A stretch of 64,000 nt of DNA. Source: Senegalia massiliensis (lineage in GTDB: Bacteria > Bacillota > Clostridia > Tissierellales > SIT17). The stretch covers positions 374,023 through 438,022 of the forward strand of contig NZ_LR130785.1 of NCBI RefSeq assembly GCF_900626135.1, given 5' to 3'. Of this stretch, positions 37,717 to 47,581 are shown one piece after another. Position numbers and translations under genes: made by a program. The notes beneath the pieces were generated by a model that saw only the letters and a list, made by a program, of their open reading frames with translations, had not been told where the DNA came from and ran no database searches. Every line of letters starts with the position of its first letter. Position 1 is the stretch's first letter.

Positions 37717-39141
37717 ATGGAGGGGGACATTATCATTAGAGAAATATGTAAAAAGCACACTACCCTTTCTGATTCTGATATAGATAAAATTAAAGAAGTA
37801 TCAAGGGTATTACCTTTGATAGCTAATTTAGTAAAGGCAGATATATTTATAGATTGTTTAACGGAAGATTCAGATACTGCTATAGTTGTTGCAGAGGCAT
37901 CACCTACTACAGCTACTTCTATGTATAAAAATTCAGTTGTTGGTCAATTAGCTTTTAGAAAAAATGAACCAGCTGCTATTAGAACTTTAGAAATAGGAAT
38001 GCCTACACGTGATTTAAAAGCTATAACACAGGAAAATAAAACAGTAAGACAAAGTGTTGTACCAATTTATAATAATAATGAAGATGTTATAGCGTGTTTG
38101 ATAATGGAACAAGATATAACTCGGGATATAAATGAAACACACAAAATGGAAGTGCTTACAGAGACTACGGAACAACTTACAGAGACATTATTAAATTTTG
38201 AAGATAGTAAACATTCTTTGACCTATCATGTTAATGATGCCATAGTTATATTTGACAAAAAGGGAATAGCAACTTATGCAAATCCAGTTGCAAAAGAGCT
38301 TTATAAAAAGTTAGGGTATAAAGATCCTGTAATAGGAATGGATTTTAATAACTTATCTTTAGATGAAAATTCTATTATAGAAGTTATAAACGAACCTAGC
38401 TTGAGAAAGACCGAAATTACTGCAGGTAAATTTGTACTACAGTTAAAATACGCATTGATGAGAAGTGAAAACAAGATAATAGGAATTACAATGCTTATAA
38501 AAGATATAACTGAGGTAAGGCAAAAGGAAAAAGAGTTAATTTTAAAATCTGTTGCTATAAGGGAAATACACCATAGAGTAAAAAATAATTTACAAACAAT
38601 TGCTAGTCTTTTGAGTCTTCAATCTAGAAGGGTTAAAAATGAATCAGTGAAAAAGGCTTTTCATGAAAGTATAAATAGAATGCTTAGTATTGCTGTTACT
38701 CATGAGATATTAGCTCAAAATGGTATAGATGATATAGATTTAAAAACTATAATAAATAAAATAAAAAATAGTACTTTAAGGTTAGGTTTACCTTATAAGA
38801 AGAAGATAAATATAAAAATAAAAGGCGATAGCATAACTATAAATTCTGATAAGGCTACTTCAATAGCATTAGTAGTAAATGAATTATTACAAAATTCTTT
38901 GGAGCATGCTTTTAAAGGTAAGGCTGAAGGAAATATAGAAATATCTGTACAAAAAGGTATATTATATTCCAGTATTTCTATAATTGACGATGGTCGTGGT
39001 TTTAATATAGATGAAAATAAAAAACATAGTTTAGGCCTTGAAATAGTAAAGAGTATTGTAAAGGATAAACTACAAGGGCATTTGAATATGGATTCTACGT
39101 CAAATGGTACGAAAGTAATTTTTGATTTTAAAAACGAATAA
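37717..39141 (+). CDS. eutW: EutW, ethanolamine-sensing histidine kinase
   Basis: Cytosolic HisKA_2 kinase, about 474 residues. A GAF/EutW-type sensor part (about 1-150) and a PAS domain (about 165-265) precede the H-box IREIHHRVKNNLQTIASLLSLQ near 290-310. The HATPase motifs are VVNELLQNSLEHAF and DDGRGF. The ATG at 37717 overlaps the ribosome site GGAGGGGG (37719-37726); the true start is likely an ATT or ATC at 37729-37735, or coupling to eutV is used. It senses ethanolamine in enterococci; here by homology. Confidence 0.92.
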   Translation: MEGDIIIREICKKHTTLSDSDIDKIKEVSRVLPLIANLVKADIFIDCLTEDSDTAIVVAEASPTTATSMYKNSVVGQLAFRKNEPAAIRTLEIGMPTRDLKAITQENKTVRQSVVPIYNNNEDVIACLIMEQDITRDINETHKMEVLTETTEQLTETLLNFEDSKHSLTYHVNDAIVIFDKKGIATYANPVAKELYKKLGYKDPVIGMDFNNLSLDENSIIEVINEPSLRKTEITAGKFVLQLKYALMRSENKIIGITMLIKDITEVRQKEKELILKSVAIREIHHRVKNNLQTIASLLSLQSRRVKNESVKKAFHESINRMLSIAVTHEILAQNGIDDIDLKTIINKIKNSTLRLGLPYKKKINIKIKGDSITINSDKATSIALVVNELLQNSLEHAFKGKAEGNIEISVQKGILYSSISIIDDGRGFNIDENKKHSLGLEIVKSIVKDKLQGHLNMDSTSNGTKVIFDFKNE

Positions 39142-39144
39142 TAT

Positions 39145-39224
39145 AACACAATGGAGTGTTTGGAGAAGGCAAAGGAGCCTAGAGTGGTATGTGTATACGC
39201 ATACCCTTTAGGCTCCTTTTGTTA
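39145..39224 (+). promoter_or_regulatory. ANTAR antitermination leader with terminator, before eutA
   Basis: P1 is AACAC-loop AATGGA-GTGTT (39145-39160 region). P2 is AGGC-loop AAAGGA-GCCT (39167-39180). Both loops have A at 1 and G at 4. The terminator pairs AAAGGAGCCTA (39171-39181) with TAGGCTCCTTT (39209-39219), with an inner stem GGTATG/CATACC, then TTGTTATTTT. The terminator's 5' arm uses the P2 loop and 3' arm, so EutV binding to P2 would block termination. Confidence 0.85.
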
Positions 39225-39247
39225 TTTTGACTGGAGGAATTTAATTG

Positions 39248-40687
39248 ATGGAGCAAATACTTAGTGTAGGAATAGACATAGGAACTTCTACTACTCAATT
39301 AGTTTTTAGCAAACTATTTATTGAAAATACAGCTTCTTCTTTTGCTATACCGAAAGTAAATATAGTAGATAAAAAAGTTATATATAAAAGCAATATTTAT
39401 TATACTCCTTTAAAATCTATAACTGAAATAGATGGTGAATATGTAAAGACAATTATAGAGTCAGAATATAAAAAAGCTAATATATCACCTAAAGATGTAG
39501 ATACAGGAGCAGTAATAATAACTGGAGAGACAGCTAGAAAAGAAAACGCTAACTTGGTTTTAGAAAAATTAAGTGGATTAGCAGGAGATTTTGTAGTAGC
39601 TACTGCAGGACCTGATTTAGAATCTATAATTGCTGGAAAAGGTGCAGGAGCTGATGTGATTTCTAAACAAGAAAAAACAGTAGTAGCAAATTTAGATATT
39701 GGAGGCGGTACTACAAATATATCTATATTTGATAGAGGTGAAGTTATTGATACTACTTGTTTAGATATAGGTGGCAGATTAATTAAAGTAAATCCTGATA
39801 CTATGAAAATTGAATATGTATCAGACAAAATAAAAAAGCTTGCTAAAAATATAGATATTGATTTAGAAGTTGGAAAAAAAATAAACCAACATGAATTAAA
39901 TTATGTAACAGATAAAATGTCAGATGTGCTTGAAGAAGTATTAGGTATAGGAGTTAAGCAAAATAGTAAAGATCTAGATTTGATATTAACTACTAAGGGA
40001 CTTAAAAAAGAATATGACATAGAATATATTTCTTTTTCAGGTGGAGTTGCAGATTGCATATATGATGCTGAAGAGAACAAAGAAAGTTTTCAATATGGTG
40101 ATATAGGTGTAGTCTTAGGTAAAAGTATAAGAAAAAGTATGTTGTTTGATGAGTTTAAAGTACACAAGCCATCTGAAACTATAAGAGCTACAGTTGTAGG
40201 AGCAGGAACTCATACTACTGATATAAGTGGAAGTACTATTACTTTTACAAAAGATATGTTCCCATTTAAAAATATCCCTATTTTAAAACTTGCAAGTCAA
40301 GATGAAGAGTTAGATTACCATAGTTTAAGTGGAGTAATCCAGGAAAAACTTAATTGGTTTAACCTAGAAGATGGCAATCAACTAATAGCTTTAGCATTGA
40401 AGGGGGTGAAGAATATAAGCTTTAATGAGCTGCAATCTTTAGCCAAAAGTATCATTGAAGGTATGAAAGGAATAATAGATACTAAAAAACCTTTAATAGT
40501 TATTGTGGAAAATGACATAGCAAAAGCATTAGGACAAACCATAAACAGACTTTTAGGTTACAACAAAGATATAGTTTGTATAGACAGTGTAAAGGTGAAA
40601 AATGGTGACTTTATAGATATAGGTAAGCCTTTAGCAAATGGAAAGGTTGTTCCTGTTGTAATCAAGACATTAGCATTTGGATATTAA
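39248..40687 (+). CDS. eutA: EutA, reactivating factor of ethanolamine ammonia-lyase
   Basis: Chaperone-like ATPase that swaps damaged B12 out of EutBC. About 479 residues of actin-like fold: GIDIGTSTTQLVFS at the start and NLDIGGGTTNISIFD near 148-162. Full length. ATG at 39248 has GGAGG 10 nt upstream. It is the first gene after the second ANTAR leader and is followed by eutB. Confidence 0.94.
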   Translation: MEQILSVGIDIGTSTTQLVFSKLFIENTASSFAIPKVNIVDKKVIYKSNIYYTPLKSITEIDGEYVKTIIESEYKKANISPKDVDTGAVIITGETARKENANLVLEKLSGLAGDFVVATAGPDLESIIAGKGAGADVISKQEKTVVANLDIGGGTTNISIFDRGEVIDTTCLDIGGRLIKVNPDTMKIEYVSDKIKKLAKNIDIDLEVGKKINQHELNYVTDKMSDVLEEVLGIGVKQNSKDLDLILTTKGLKKEYDIEYISFSGGVADCIYDAEENKESFQYGDIGVVLGKSIRKSMLFDEFKVHKPSETIRATVVGAGTHTTDISGSTITFTKDMFPFKNIPILKLASQDEELDYHSLSGVIQEKLNWFNLEDGNQLIALALKGVKNISFNELQSLAKSIIEGMKGIIDTKKPLIVIVENDIAKALGQTINRLLGYNKDIVCIDSVKVKNGDFIDIGKPLANGKVVPVVIKTLAFGY

Positions 40688-40712
40688 TTATAAAACTAAG
40701 AGGTGAAAATGT

Positions 40713-42077
40713 ATGATATTAAAAACTAAATTATTTGGAGAAGTATATCAGTTTAAATCAATTAAAGAAGTATTAGCTAAAGCCAATGAAGAAAAATCAG
40801 GGGATAATTTAGCAGGAGTTGCAGCAGAGTCAACAACTGAAAGAATAGCTGCAAAAGAAGTATTAAGCAATTTAACACTTAAGGATTTAAGAAATAACCC
40901 TGTTATTGGTTATGACGAAGATGAAGTTACTAGAATTATTCAAGACTCAGTAAATGAAAGAATTTATGGAGAAATAAAGAATTGGACAGTTGGAGAATTT
41001 AGAGAATGGTTGTTAGATCATAAAACTACAGAAAGCAAGATTAAAAGAGTAAGCAGAGGAATTACAAGTGAAATGGTTGCAGCTGTAACAAAGTTAATGT
41101 CAAACTTAGACCTTATATATGCTGCAAGTAAAATCAGAATAACTGCTACTTGTAATACAACAATAGGAGTTCCTGGTACTGCTTCTGCAAGACTTCAACC
41201 TAACCATCCAACAGATAATGTAGAAGGAATCTTAATTTCTGCTATGGAAGGATTATCTTATGGTATTGGTGATGCTGTAATAGGATTAAACCCTGTAAAT
41301 GACAGTGTTAGCAAGGTTACTGAAGTATTAAATGCATTTGAAGACCTTAAAAACAAATGGGAAATACCTTCACAAACAAGTGTATTAGCTCATATTACTA
41401 CTCAAATGAAAGCAGTAGAAAAAGGTGCACCTGCAGATATGATATTCCAAAGTATAGCAGGATCTGAAAAAGGTAATGAAGCATTTGGAGTAAATGCTAA
41501 ATTAATAGGAGAAGCTAGAGATTTAATGTTAAAAGAAGGTACTTCAGCAGGGCCTAATGTAATGTATTTTGAAACAGGACAAGGTTCAGAGTTATCATCT
41601 GATGCTCATCATGGAGTAGACCAAGTAACATTAGAAGCAAGATGTTATGGATTAGCTAAAAAATATGATCCATTTATAGTAAATACAGTTGTTGGATTTA
41701 TAGGACCAGAATATCTATACGATAGCAAGCAAGTTATAAGAGCAGGACTTGAAGATCACTTCATGGGTAAACTTAGTGGAATTTCAATGGGAGTTGACGT
41801 ATGCTACACTAACCACATGAAAACTGACCAAAATGATATAGAAAATCTTTCAATATTATTACACAATGCAGGATGTAACTATATAATAGGTACTCCACTT
41901 GGAGACGATGTAATGCTTAACTATCAATCAGCAGGTTATCATGATATAGCAGCTTTAAGAGAGTTAATGAATCTAAAACCTATAAAAGAATTCCATGAGT
42001 GGACAGAAAAAATGGGCATAACAAGAAATGGAGTTTTAACTGAAAGAGCTGGAGATGCATCAATCTTTTTAAAATAA
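40713..42077 (+). CDS. eutB: EutB, ethanolamine ammonia-lyase large subunit
   Basis: Catalytic subunit that splits ethanolamine into acetaldehyde and ammonia with adenosylcobalamin. 454 residues, full length. The family segments LAGVAAESTTERIAAKEVL, TCNTTIGVPGTASARLQPNHP and FETGQGSELSSDAHHGVDQ are present. AAGAGGTGAAA lies before the ATG. Confidence 0.97.
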   Translation: MILKTKLFGEVYQFKSIKEVLAKANEEKSGDNLAGVAAESTTERIAAKEVLSNLTLKDLRNNPVIGYDEDEVTRIIQDSVNERIYGEIKNWTVGEFREWLLDHKTTESKIKRVSRGITSEMVAAVTKLMSNLDLIYAASKIRITATCNTTIGVPGTASARLQPNHPTDNVEGILISAMEGLSYGIGDAVIGLNPVNDSVSKVTEVLNAFEDLKNKWEIPSQTSVLAHITTQMKAVEKGAPADMIFQSIAGSEKGNEAFGVNAKLIGEARDLMLKEGTSAGPNVMYFETGQGSELSSDAHHGVDQVTLEARCYGLAKKYDPFIVNTVVGFIGPEYLYDSKQVIRAGLEDHFMGKLSGISMGVDVCYTNHMKTDQNDIENLSILLHNAGCNYIIGTPLGDDVMLNYQSAGYHDIAALRELMNLKPIKEFHEWTEKMGITRNGVLTERAGDASIFLK

Positions 42078-42116
42078 TATAGATTATAATCATTGAAAAA
42101 TGGAGAGGTGAATTAA

Positions 42117-43001
42117 ATGGTATCTGAAAAAGATTTAAAAGAAATAGTTGAACAAGTATTATCACAATTAGATGGTAAACCTTCTGATAATAGTGATAAA
42201 TGTTCTTTACCAGAAACAAAAGTATCAGATGTAGATAATAGTGAATTGTCTGATATAACTGAAGTGAATTTAAGGGAACAATTATTAGTGCCAGAACCAG
42301 AGAATAAGGAAGAGTATTTAGAGCTTAAAAAGAATACAGCTGCTAGAGTAGGTGTTTGGAGAGCTGGACCAAGATGTAAGACAAGCACACTTTTAAGATT
42401 TAGAGCAGATCATGCAGTTGCAATGGATGCAGTATTTACAAGTGTAGATGAAAAAATTGTTGAAGAAATGGATCTTTTTACAGTTAAAACAAAGTGTAAA
42501 GATAAAGATGAATATATAACTAGACCAGATTTAGGTAGACAGTTTGCTGATGAAGAAATAAATAAAATGAAAGAAAACTGCAAAAAGAATCCACAAGTTC
42601 AAATAATAGTTGCAGATGGATTAAGCTCTACAGCTATTGAAGCTAATATTAGAGATATACTTCCAACATTAAAGCAAGGGTTAGAAGGATATGGACTTGA
42701 ACTTGGAACACCATTCTTTATTAAATATGGACGAGTTCCATCAATGGATGTAGTTTCAGAAGTTACTGGAGCAGATGTTACTTGTCTTTTAGTAGGAGAA
42801 AGACCTGGACTTGCAACAGGAGAAAGTATGAGTGCATATATAGCATATAAAGCAACAGTTGGAATGCCAGAAGCAAGAAGAAATGTAGTTTCAAATATTC
42901 ATAAAGATGGTACTGCTGCAGTAGAAGCAGGAGCTCATATAGCTCACATTATAAATGAAATGGTAAAACAAAAAACTAGTGGTTTAGATTTAGAATTATA
43001 A
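42117..43001 (+). CDS. eutC: EutC, ethanolamine ammonia-lyase small subunit
   Basis: B12-binding partner of EutB. 294 residues. The first about 70 residues are poorly conserved and can carry the shell-targeting helix (VSEKDLKEIVEQVLSQL). Then RVGVWRAGPRCKTSTLLRFRADHA and the conserved GERPGLATGESMSAYIAYK follow. AGAGGTG precedes the ATG. Confidence 0.96.
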   Translation: MVSEKDLKEIVEQVLSQLDGKPSDNSDKCSLPETKVSDVDNSELSDITEVNLREQLLVPEPENKEEYLELKKNTAARVGVWRAGPRCKTSTLLRFRADHAVAMDAVFTSVDEKIVEEMDLFTVKTKCKDKDEYITRPDLGRQFADEEINKMKENCKKNPQVQIIVADGLSSTAIEANIRDILPTLKQGLEGYGLELGTPFFIKYGRVPSMDVVSEVTGADVTCLLVGERPGLATGESMSAYIAYKATVGMPEARRNVVSNIHKDGTAAVEAGAHIAHIINEMVKQKTSGLDLEL

Positions 43002-43017
43002 ATAGGAGGGATTATTC

Positions 43018-43671
43018 ATGAAAAATGATCCAATTTGTGCAGAGGTATTAAGTGTTAAATTGATTCCAAATGTGGATGATGACTTAGCAAAAGCATTAGA
43101 ACTAAAACCAGGACATAAGAGTATAGGATTAATAACAACAAATGTTGATGATGTTGGGTATACTGCATTAGATGATGCTACAAAGAAAGCAGAAGTTGCA
43201 GTAGCATATGCTAAATCTTTCTATGGTGGAGCTGACAATGCAAATACAAAACTCGCAGGTGAATTTATAGGTATTCTATCAGGCCCTACACCAGCTGAAG
43301 TAAGAAGTGGTTTAGATGCAGCAGTTGATTTTATTAAAAATGATGCATGTTTCTATAGTGCAAATGATGATGATTCTATAGTATATTATGCTCATTGTAT
43401 TTCAAGAACAGGATCATTTATATCTGATATGTGTGGAATTAGAGAAGGAGAAGCTGTAGCTTACCTTATAGCACCTCCAATAGAATCTATGTATGCAATG
43501 GATGCTGCTCTAAAAGCTGCAGATGTTAAGATGGTAGAATTTTATGGACCACCATCTGAGACTAACTTTGGTGGAGGATTATTGACTGGTAGTCAATCAG
43601 CGTGTAAGGCAGCATGTGATGCATTTGCAGCTGCAGTAAATAGTGTAGCTGATAATCCAGTTAAATATTAG
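43018..43671 (+). CDS. eutL: EutL, tandem-domain trimeric shell protein
   Basis: 217 residues with two BMC-like domains forming a pseudohexamer with a gated pore. It begins KNDPICAEVLSVKLIPNVD, and has FYSANDDDSIVYYAHCISRTG and GGGLLTGSQSACKAACDAFA, as in EutL. AGGAGG lies 9 nt before the ATG. Confidence 0.96.
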   Translation: MKNDPICAEVLSVKLIPNVDDDLAKALELKPGHKSIGLITTNVDDVGYTALDDATKKAEVAVAYAKSFYGGADNANTKLAGEFIGILSGPTPAEVRSGLDAAVDFIKNDACFYSANDDDSIVYYAHCISRTGSFISDMCGIREGEAVAYLIAPPIESMYAMDAALKAADVKMVEFYGPPSETNFGGGLLTGSQSACKAACDAFAAAVNSVADNPVKY

Positions 43672-43691
43672 TATGAGCTGTGGTGATGATG

Positions 43692-44324
43692 ATGAAAAAT
43701 GAAGCTCTAGGAATGATAGAAACATATGGATATATAGGAGCAATTGAAGCTGCAGACGTATGTGTAAAATCAGCTAATGTGAAGTTGTTAGGTTGTGAAT
43801 TTGTAAGAGGAGGACTTGTAACTATTCATATAACAGGTGATGTAGGAGCAGTAAAAGCATCTATAGATGCAGCAGAAGCAGCCGTTAAAAAAGTGGGTAG
43901 TTTAATATCCTCTCATGTAATACCTAGACCTGGCGAAGGTATTGAAAAAATATTGCCTGTAGGGGAAAATGAGAACAGTAATGAAGAAGATATTAAAGAG
44001 GAAGTAAAAGAAGAAAAAGAAGTAAATGAAGATTCAAAACTACAAGATAAAATAGAGCCAGAAGAAAAGAAAGAGCAAAATCAAGAATCACAAAAAGAGT
44101 CAAATAAAGAAGAAAAATCAAATGAAGACAATAGTTCATTTGATATAAAAATTTATACTAAAGAAGAACTTAAAAATATAAAAACAGTTAAGTTAAGAAC
44201 TATAGCTCGAGAATTAGATGGTAAATATAGTGATTTTTTTCCAATAGAAAGAAATAAAATTAAATACTCTAAGAAAAACGAGCTAATAAGTGCAATACTA
44301 AAGTTTTATGAAAGGGTGAAGTAG
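43692..44324 (+). CDS. eutK: BMC shell protein with C-terminal Rho_N/SAP-like extension (EutK/PduK-like)
   Basis: 210 residues. The BMC domain is residues 1-90 (NEALGMIETYGYIGAIEAAD). A highly acidic Glu/Lys/Asn-rich linker of about 50 residues follows. The C-terminal about 55-residue part (IKTVKLRTIAREL and SKKNELISAILKFY) looks like a Rho N-terminal or SAP helix pair. E. coli EutK also has a C-terminal nucleic-acid-binding-like domain, but of a different type. Several ATG/GTG codons stand in a row; 43692 fits GTGGTGA best. The stop touches eutE. Confidence 0.85.
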   Translation: MKNEALGMIETYGYIGAIEAADVCVKSANVKLLGCEFVRGGLVTIHITGDVGAVKASIDAAEAAVKKVGSLISSHVIPRPGEGIEKILPVGENENSNEEDIKEEVKEEKEVNEDSKLQDKIEPEEKKEQNQESQKESNKEEKSNEDNSSFDIKIYTKEELKNIKTVKLRTIARELDGKYSDFFPIERNKIKYSKKNELISAILKFYERVK

Positions 44325-45797
44325 GTGCATATAAAAGATAAAGACTTAAGCTCAATTCAAGAAGTAAGAGATTTAGTAGCAAAAGCTAAAAAAGCTCAAA
44401 AAGAATTGAAACTTAAAAGTCAAGAAGAAATAGATAGAATAGTTAAAGGAATGGCTGAAGAGGCATATAAACAAGCTGATAGATTAGCAAAAATGGCAGC
44501 AGAAGAAACAGGATTTGGAGTATATGAAGATAAAATAGTAAAGAACAAAGTTGCTAGTAAAGCAGTATATGATTATATAAAAGATATGAAGACTATAGGT
44601 ATAATAAATGAAGATAAACACAGAAAAATAGTAGAAATAGCTACACCAGTTGGAGTTGTTGCAGGTTTAATTCCATCAACAAACCCTACATCTACAGCTA
44701 TTTATAAGTCACTTATATCTGTTAAATCTGGAAATACAATAGTATTTAGTCCTCATCCTTCAGCATTAAATAGTATAAAAGAAACAGTAGATATACTTCA
44801 AAAGAAAGCAGAAGAATTAGGAGCTCCAGAAGGTACTATAAATTGCACAACAATACCTCATATGGAGGGAACTAGTGCTTTAATGAAGCATGATGATGTA
44901 AGCTTAATACTAGCTACAGGTGGTTCAGCTATGGTAAAGGCAGCTTATAGTTCAGGTACTCCAGCTTTAGGAGTAGGTCCTGGAAATGTACCTGCATTTA
45001 TTGAAAGAACTGCTGATATAGATTTAGCAGTAAAGAGAATATTAGATAGTAAAACATTTGATAATGGTACAATATGTGCTTCAGAGCAAGCAATTGTAAC
45101 AGAAAACTGCATTAAAAATCAAGTTAAAAAATCTCTTGTACAACAAGGAGCATACTTTTTAAATAGTGTTGAAAAGAAAAAAGTAGGAGATGTAATTCAA
45201 GATAAGTCAGGCAAGTTTAATGGAAAAATTGCTGGTAAATCTGCTAAAGAAGTAGCTAAAATGGCAGAAATTAAAGTTCCAAGCAATACAAGAGTATTAA
45301 TTGCTGAAGAGACTAATGTAGGAATTAAATATCCATTCTCAAGAGAAAAATTATCTACAATACTTGGATTCTATTCTGAAGAAGATTGGAATATTGCATG
45401 TGATAAATGTATTGAGCTATTAAATTATGGCGGACTTGGTCATACATTATCAATTCATTCAAAGGATGAAGAGATAATCAAGGCATTTGCACTTAAGAAG
45501 CCTGCATCTAGAATTTTAGTTAATACTCCATCAGCACAAGGAGCTATAGGTGCAACTACTAATTTATCTCCATCACTTACTTTAGGTTGTGGAGCTGTAG
45601 GAGGAAGTGCTACATCAGATAATGTAAGTCCTTTAAATCTAATAGATGTAAAGAGATTAGCATATGGTGTAAAAGAATTAGAAGATTTAGCAGAAGAATA
45701 TGAAATTGGCAAATGTGAACAAGATGACTCAGATGCTGATTTAGATGTTGAAACTATAACAAGATTAGTAATGGAACAATTACAAAATATAAAATAG
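44325..45797 (+). CDS. eutE: EutE, acylating acetaldehyde dehydrogenase
   Basis: Oxidises acetaldehyde to acetyl-CoA with NAD in the lumen. 490 residues with catalytic C251 in NGTICASEQ, the [14 protein letters not shown] motif and a long family-typical C-terminal part ending in a helix ([16 protein letters not shown]). That helix resembles a shell-encapsulation peptide placed at the C terminus. The GTG start has AAAGGGTGAA 8 nt before it and follows the EutK-like stop directly. Confidence 0.95.
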   Translation: MHIKDKDLSSIQEVRDLVAKAKKAQKELKLKSQEEIDRIVKGMAEEAYKQADRLAKMAAEETGFGVYEDKIVKNKVASKAVYDYIKDMKTIGIINEDKHRKIVEIATPVGVVAGLIPSTNPTSTAIYKSLISVKSGNTIVFSPHPSALNSIKETVDILQKKAEELGAPEGTINCTTIPHMEGTSALMKHDDVSLILATGGSAMVKAAYSSGTPALGVGPGNVPAFIERTADIDLAVKRILDSKTFDNGTICASEQAIVTENCIKNQVKKSLVQQGAYFLNSVEKKKVGDVIQDKSGKFNGKIAGKSAKEVAKMAEIKVPSNTRVLIAEETNVGIKYPFSREKLSTILGFYSEEDWNIACDKCIELLNYGGLGHTLSIHSKDEEIIKAFALKKPASRILVNTPSAQGAIGATTNLSPSLTLGCGAVGGSATSDNVSPLNLIDVKRLAYGVKELEDLAEEYEIGKCEQDDSDADLDVETITRLVMEQLQNIK

Positions 45798-45823
45798 TAT
45801 AAAATTTAAAGGAGGATATTAAA

Positions 45824-46108
45824 ATGGCAAATGCAAACGCATTAGGAATGATAGAAACTAAAGGATTGGTAGGATCTGTAGAAGCTGCAGATGCAATGGT
45901 AAAGGCAGCAAATGTTACACTTATTGGAAAAGAGCATGTAGGTGGAGGATTAGTAACTGTAATGGTTAGAGGCGATGTTGGAGCAGTTAAAGCTGCAACA
46001 GATGCTGGAGCAGCAGCAGCAGAAAGAGTTGGAGAATTAGTATCTGTACATGTTATACCAAGACCTCACAATGAAGTGGAAATTATATTACCAAAACTTG
46101 AAGGTTAA
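45824..46108 (+). CDS. eutM: EutM, major hexameric shell protein
   Basis: 94-residue single BMC domain ([26 protein letters not shown]). It is nearly identical to a second copy at 51630. AAAGGAGG precedes the ATG. It ends a group of genes; a hairpin follows. Confidence 0.96.
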   Translation: MANANALGMIETKGLVGSVEAADAMVKAANVTLIGKEHVGGGLVTVMVRGDVGAVKAATDAGAAAAERVGELVSVHVIPRPHNEVEIILPKLEG

Positions 46109-46124
46109 TTAGTCTAAGGTGATA

Positions 46125-46150
46125 TCTGACCCTTTATTTAAAGGGTCAGA
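46125..46150 (+). terminator. Strong hairpin between eutM and eutT
   Basis: TCTGACCCTTTA and TAAAGGGTCAGA form a 12-bp perfect stem with a 2-nt loop. No long T run follows (CTTATCCCTTT), so it may be a partial terminator or an RNA end that protects the abundant eutM message. Confidence 0.6.
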
Positions 46151-46179
46151 CTTATCCCTTTAAAAGGATGTGATAATAG

Positions 46180-46914
46180 ATGAAAGTTTTGACTGAAGCT
46201 CAACTTAGAGCTAAGCATAAAAAGGAACAAATGGAGAATTTAATTGTCAAATCCAATACCATAATTACTCCTTCTGCTAAAGAATACTTAAATGAAAAAA
46301 ATATTAAATTAGTATTTGAAGACAAGGAACATTTAGAAACAACTAATGAAGAACCAAAAGAATCTCAAAAAGAAGAAAAATTTACTCCTAAATATATATG
46401 CCAATATACAGGAGGACATTTAGAAGAAAAGCCAGAAAATATGACTCAATTATATGGTAATGAATTGGTTTTTAAAAATCATCCAAGCATTATATTTAGA
46501 GGAAAACTTGATAGTTTACAATCTAAAATACTTGAAATTCAAGTATTAGCTCATAAAGAAAAAAAGAGTAAATTAATAGATGATTTACAAGAAATACTTG
46601 AATTTGTTAGAAATATATTGAAATCAGAAGTTATAAATGAAAAGATAAAAGACTTTAATTTTTTTGGAATAGAAGAAACGGATATAAGAGAAATGTCACA
46701 TAATCCAAAAAATAATTTAGGTGTGGATCATATTCTACCAGACTATAAAATGGGAGAATTAGTAATAGGACTTAATGCAATAAGAAGCAATATTCGTGAA
46801 GTTGAAATAGTTTCTATCTCGTTAAATAGAGATGACATCATTAAATCACTTAATAGATTAAGTAGTGCAGTATATGTAATGATGTGCAGATATTTAGCTG
46901 GATATTATAAGTAA
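46180..46914 (+). CDS. eutT: EutT-type cobalamin adenosyltransferase
   Basis: Makes adenosylcobalamin for EutBC. 244 residues. N-terminal part MKVLTEAQLRAKHKKEQMEN is followed by a short motif SNTIITPSAKEYLNEKNIKL (about 25-44). Then comes a linker and a four-helix adenosyltransferase domain (about 80-244). AAAAGGATG precedes the ATG. Confidence 0.88.
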   Translation: MKVLTEAQLRAKHKKEQMENLIVKSNTIITPSAKEYLNEKNIKLVFEDKEHLETTNEEPKESQKEEKFTPKYICQYTGGHLEEKPENMTQLYGNELVFKNHPSIIFRGKLDSLQSKILEIQVLAHKEKKSKLIDDLQEILEFVRNILKSEVINEKIKDFNFFGIEETDIREMSHNPKNNLGVDHILPDYKMGELVIGLNAIRSNIREVEIVSISLNRDDIIKSLNRLSSAVYVMMCRYLAGYYK

Positions 46915-46930
46915 TATAGGAGGTGATTTC

Positions 46931-47581
46931 TTGGATGAATCAAGAGTAAAAGAAATGATAAGTAAAATTATAAGAGAGTTGAATTCAGATGATACAGACA
47001 AGATAATACCTGTAGAAGCATCTGCAAAACATGTTCATTTATGTAAAGAAGATGTAGAAAAATTATTTGGAAAAGGTTATAAACTTACTCCTAAAAGAGA
47101 ATTATCTCAACCGGGTCAATTTTTATGCGAAGAAAGAATTAACATAATGGGACCTAAAGGAGTAATTAAAAATGTAGCTGTATTAGGACCTGAAAGAGGC
47201 AGTACTCAAATTGAAATATCTAAGACTGATGGTATATCTTTAGGTGTTAATGCACCTGTTAGAGATTCAGGAGATACAAAGGGTAGTGCAGATCTATTTA
47301 TTTCAGCAGGAAAAAATATTATAAAAGCAGAAGAAGCTGTGATAATAGCAAGAAGACATATTCATATGCCACCAGAAGCAGCAGATAAATTTGGATTAGT
47401 AGATAAAGATGTTGTAAATGTAAAAATATTAAGTGATAGACCAGTTATATTTGAAGATGTTTTAATTAGAGTAAGTGAAAAATATAGTTTAAATATGCAT
47501 ATAGATTTTGATGAAGCTAATGCCTGCAATCTTAAAAAAGGGACAAAGGGACAAATACTGAATAAAAAGGAGAATATCTAA
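46931..47581 (+). CDS. eutD: PduL-type phosphotransacylase (EutD)
   Basis: Converts acetyl-CoA to acetyl-phosphate, recycling CoA within the shell. 216 residues with the two PduL zinc-binding domains: ASAKHVHLCKEDVEKLFG near 31-48 and ARRHIHMPPEAADKFGL near 139-155. An N-terminal helix (ESRVKEMISKIIRELN) is a likely encapsulation peptide. The TTG start has AGGAGGTGAT 5 nt before it. Confidence 0.94.
   Translation: MDESRVKEMISKIIRELNSDDTDKIIPVEASAKHVHLCKEDVEKLFGKGYKLTPKRELSQPGQFLCEERINIMGPKGVIKNVAVLGPERGSTQIEISKTDGISLGVNAPVRDSGDTKGSADLFISAGKNIIKAEEAVIIARRHIHMPPEAADKFGLVDKDVVNVKILSDRPVIFEDVLIRVSEKYSLNMHIDFDEANACNLKKGTKGQILNKKENI

Noticed and set aside
39400-39828. Minus-strand open frame opposite eutA
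   Set aside because: No start signal and a low-complexity serine/proline-like composition typical of antisense frames.
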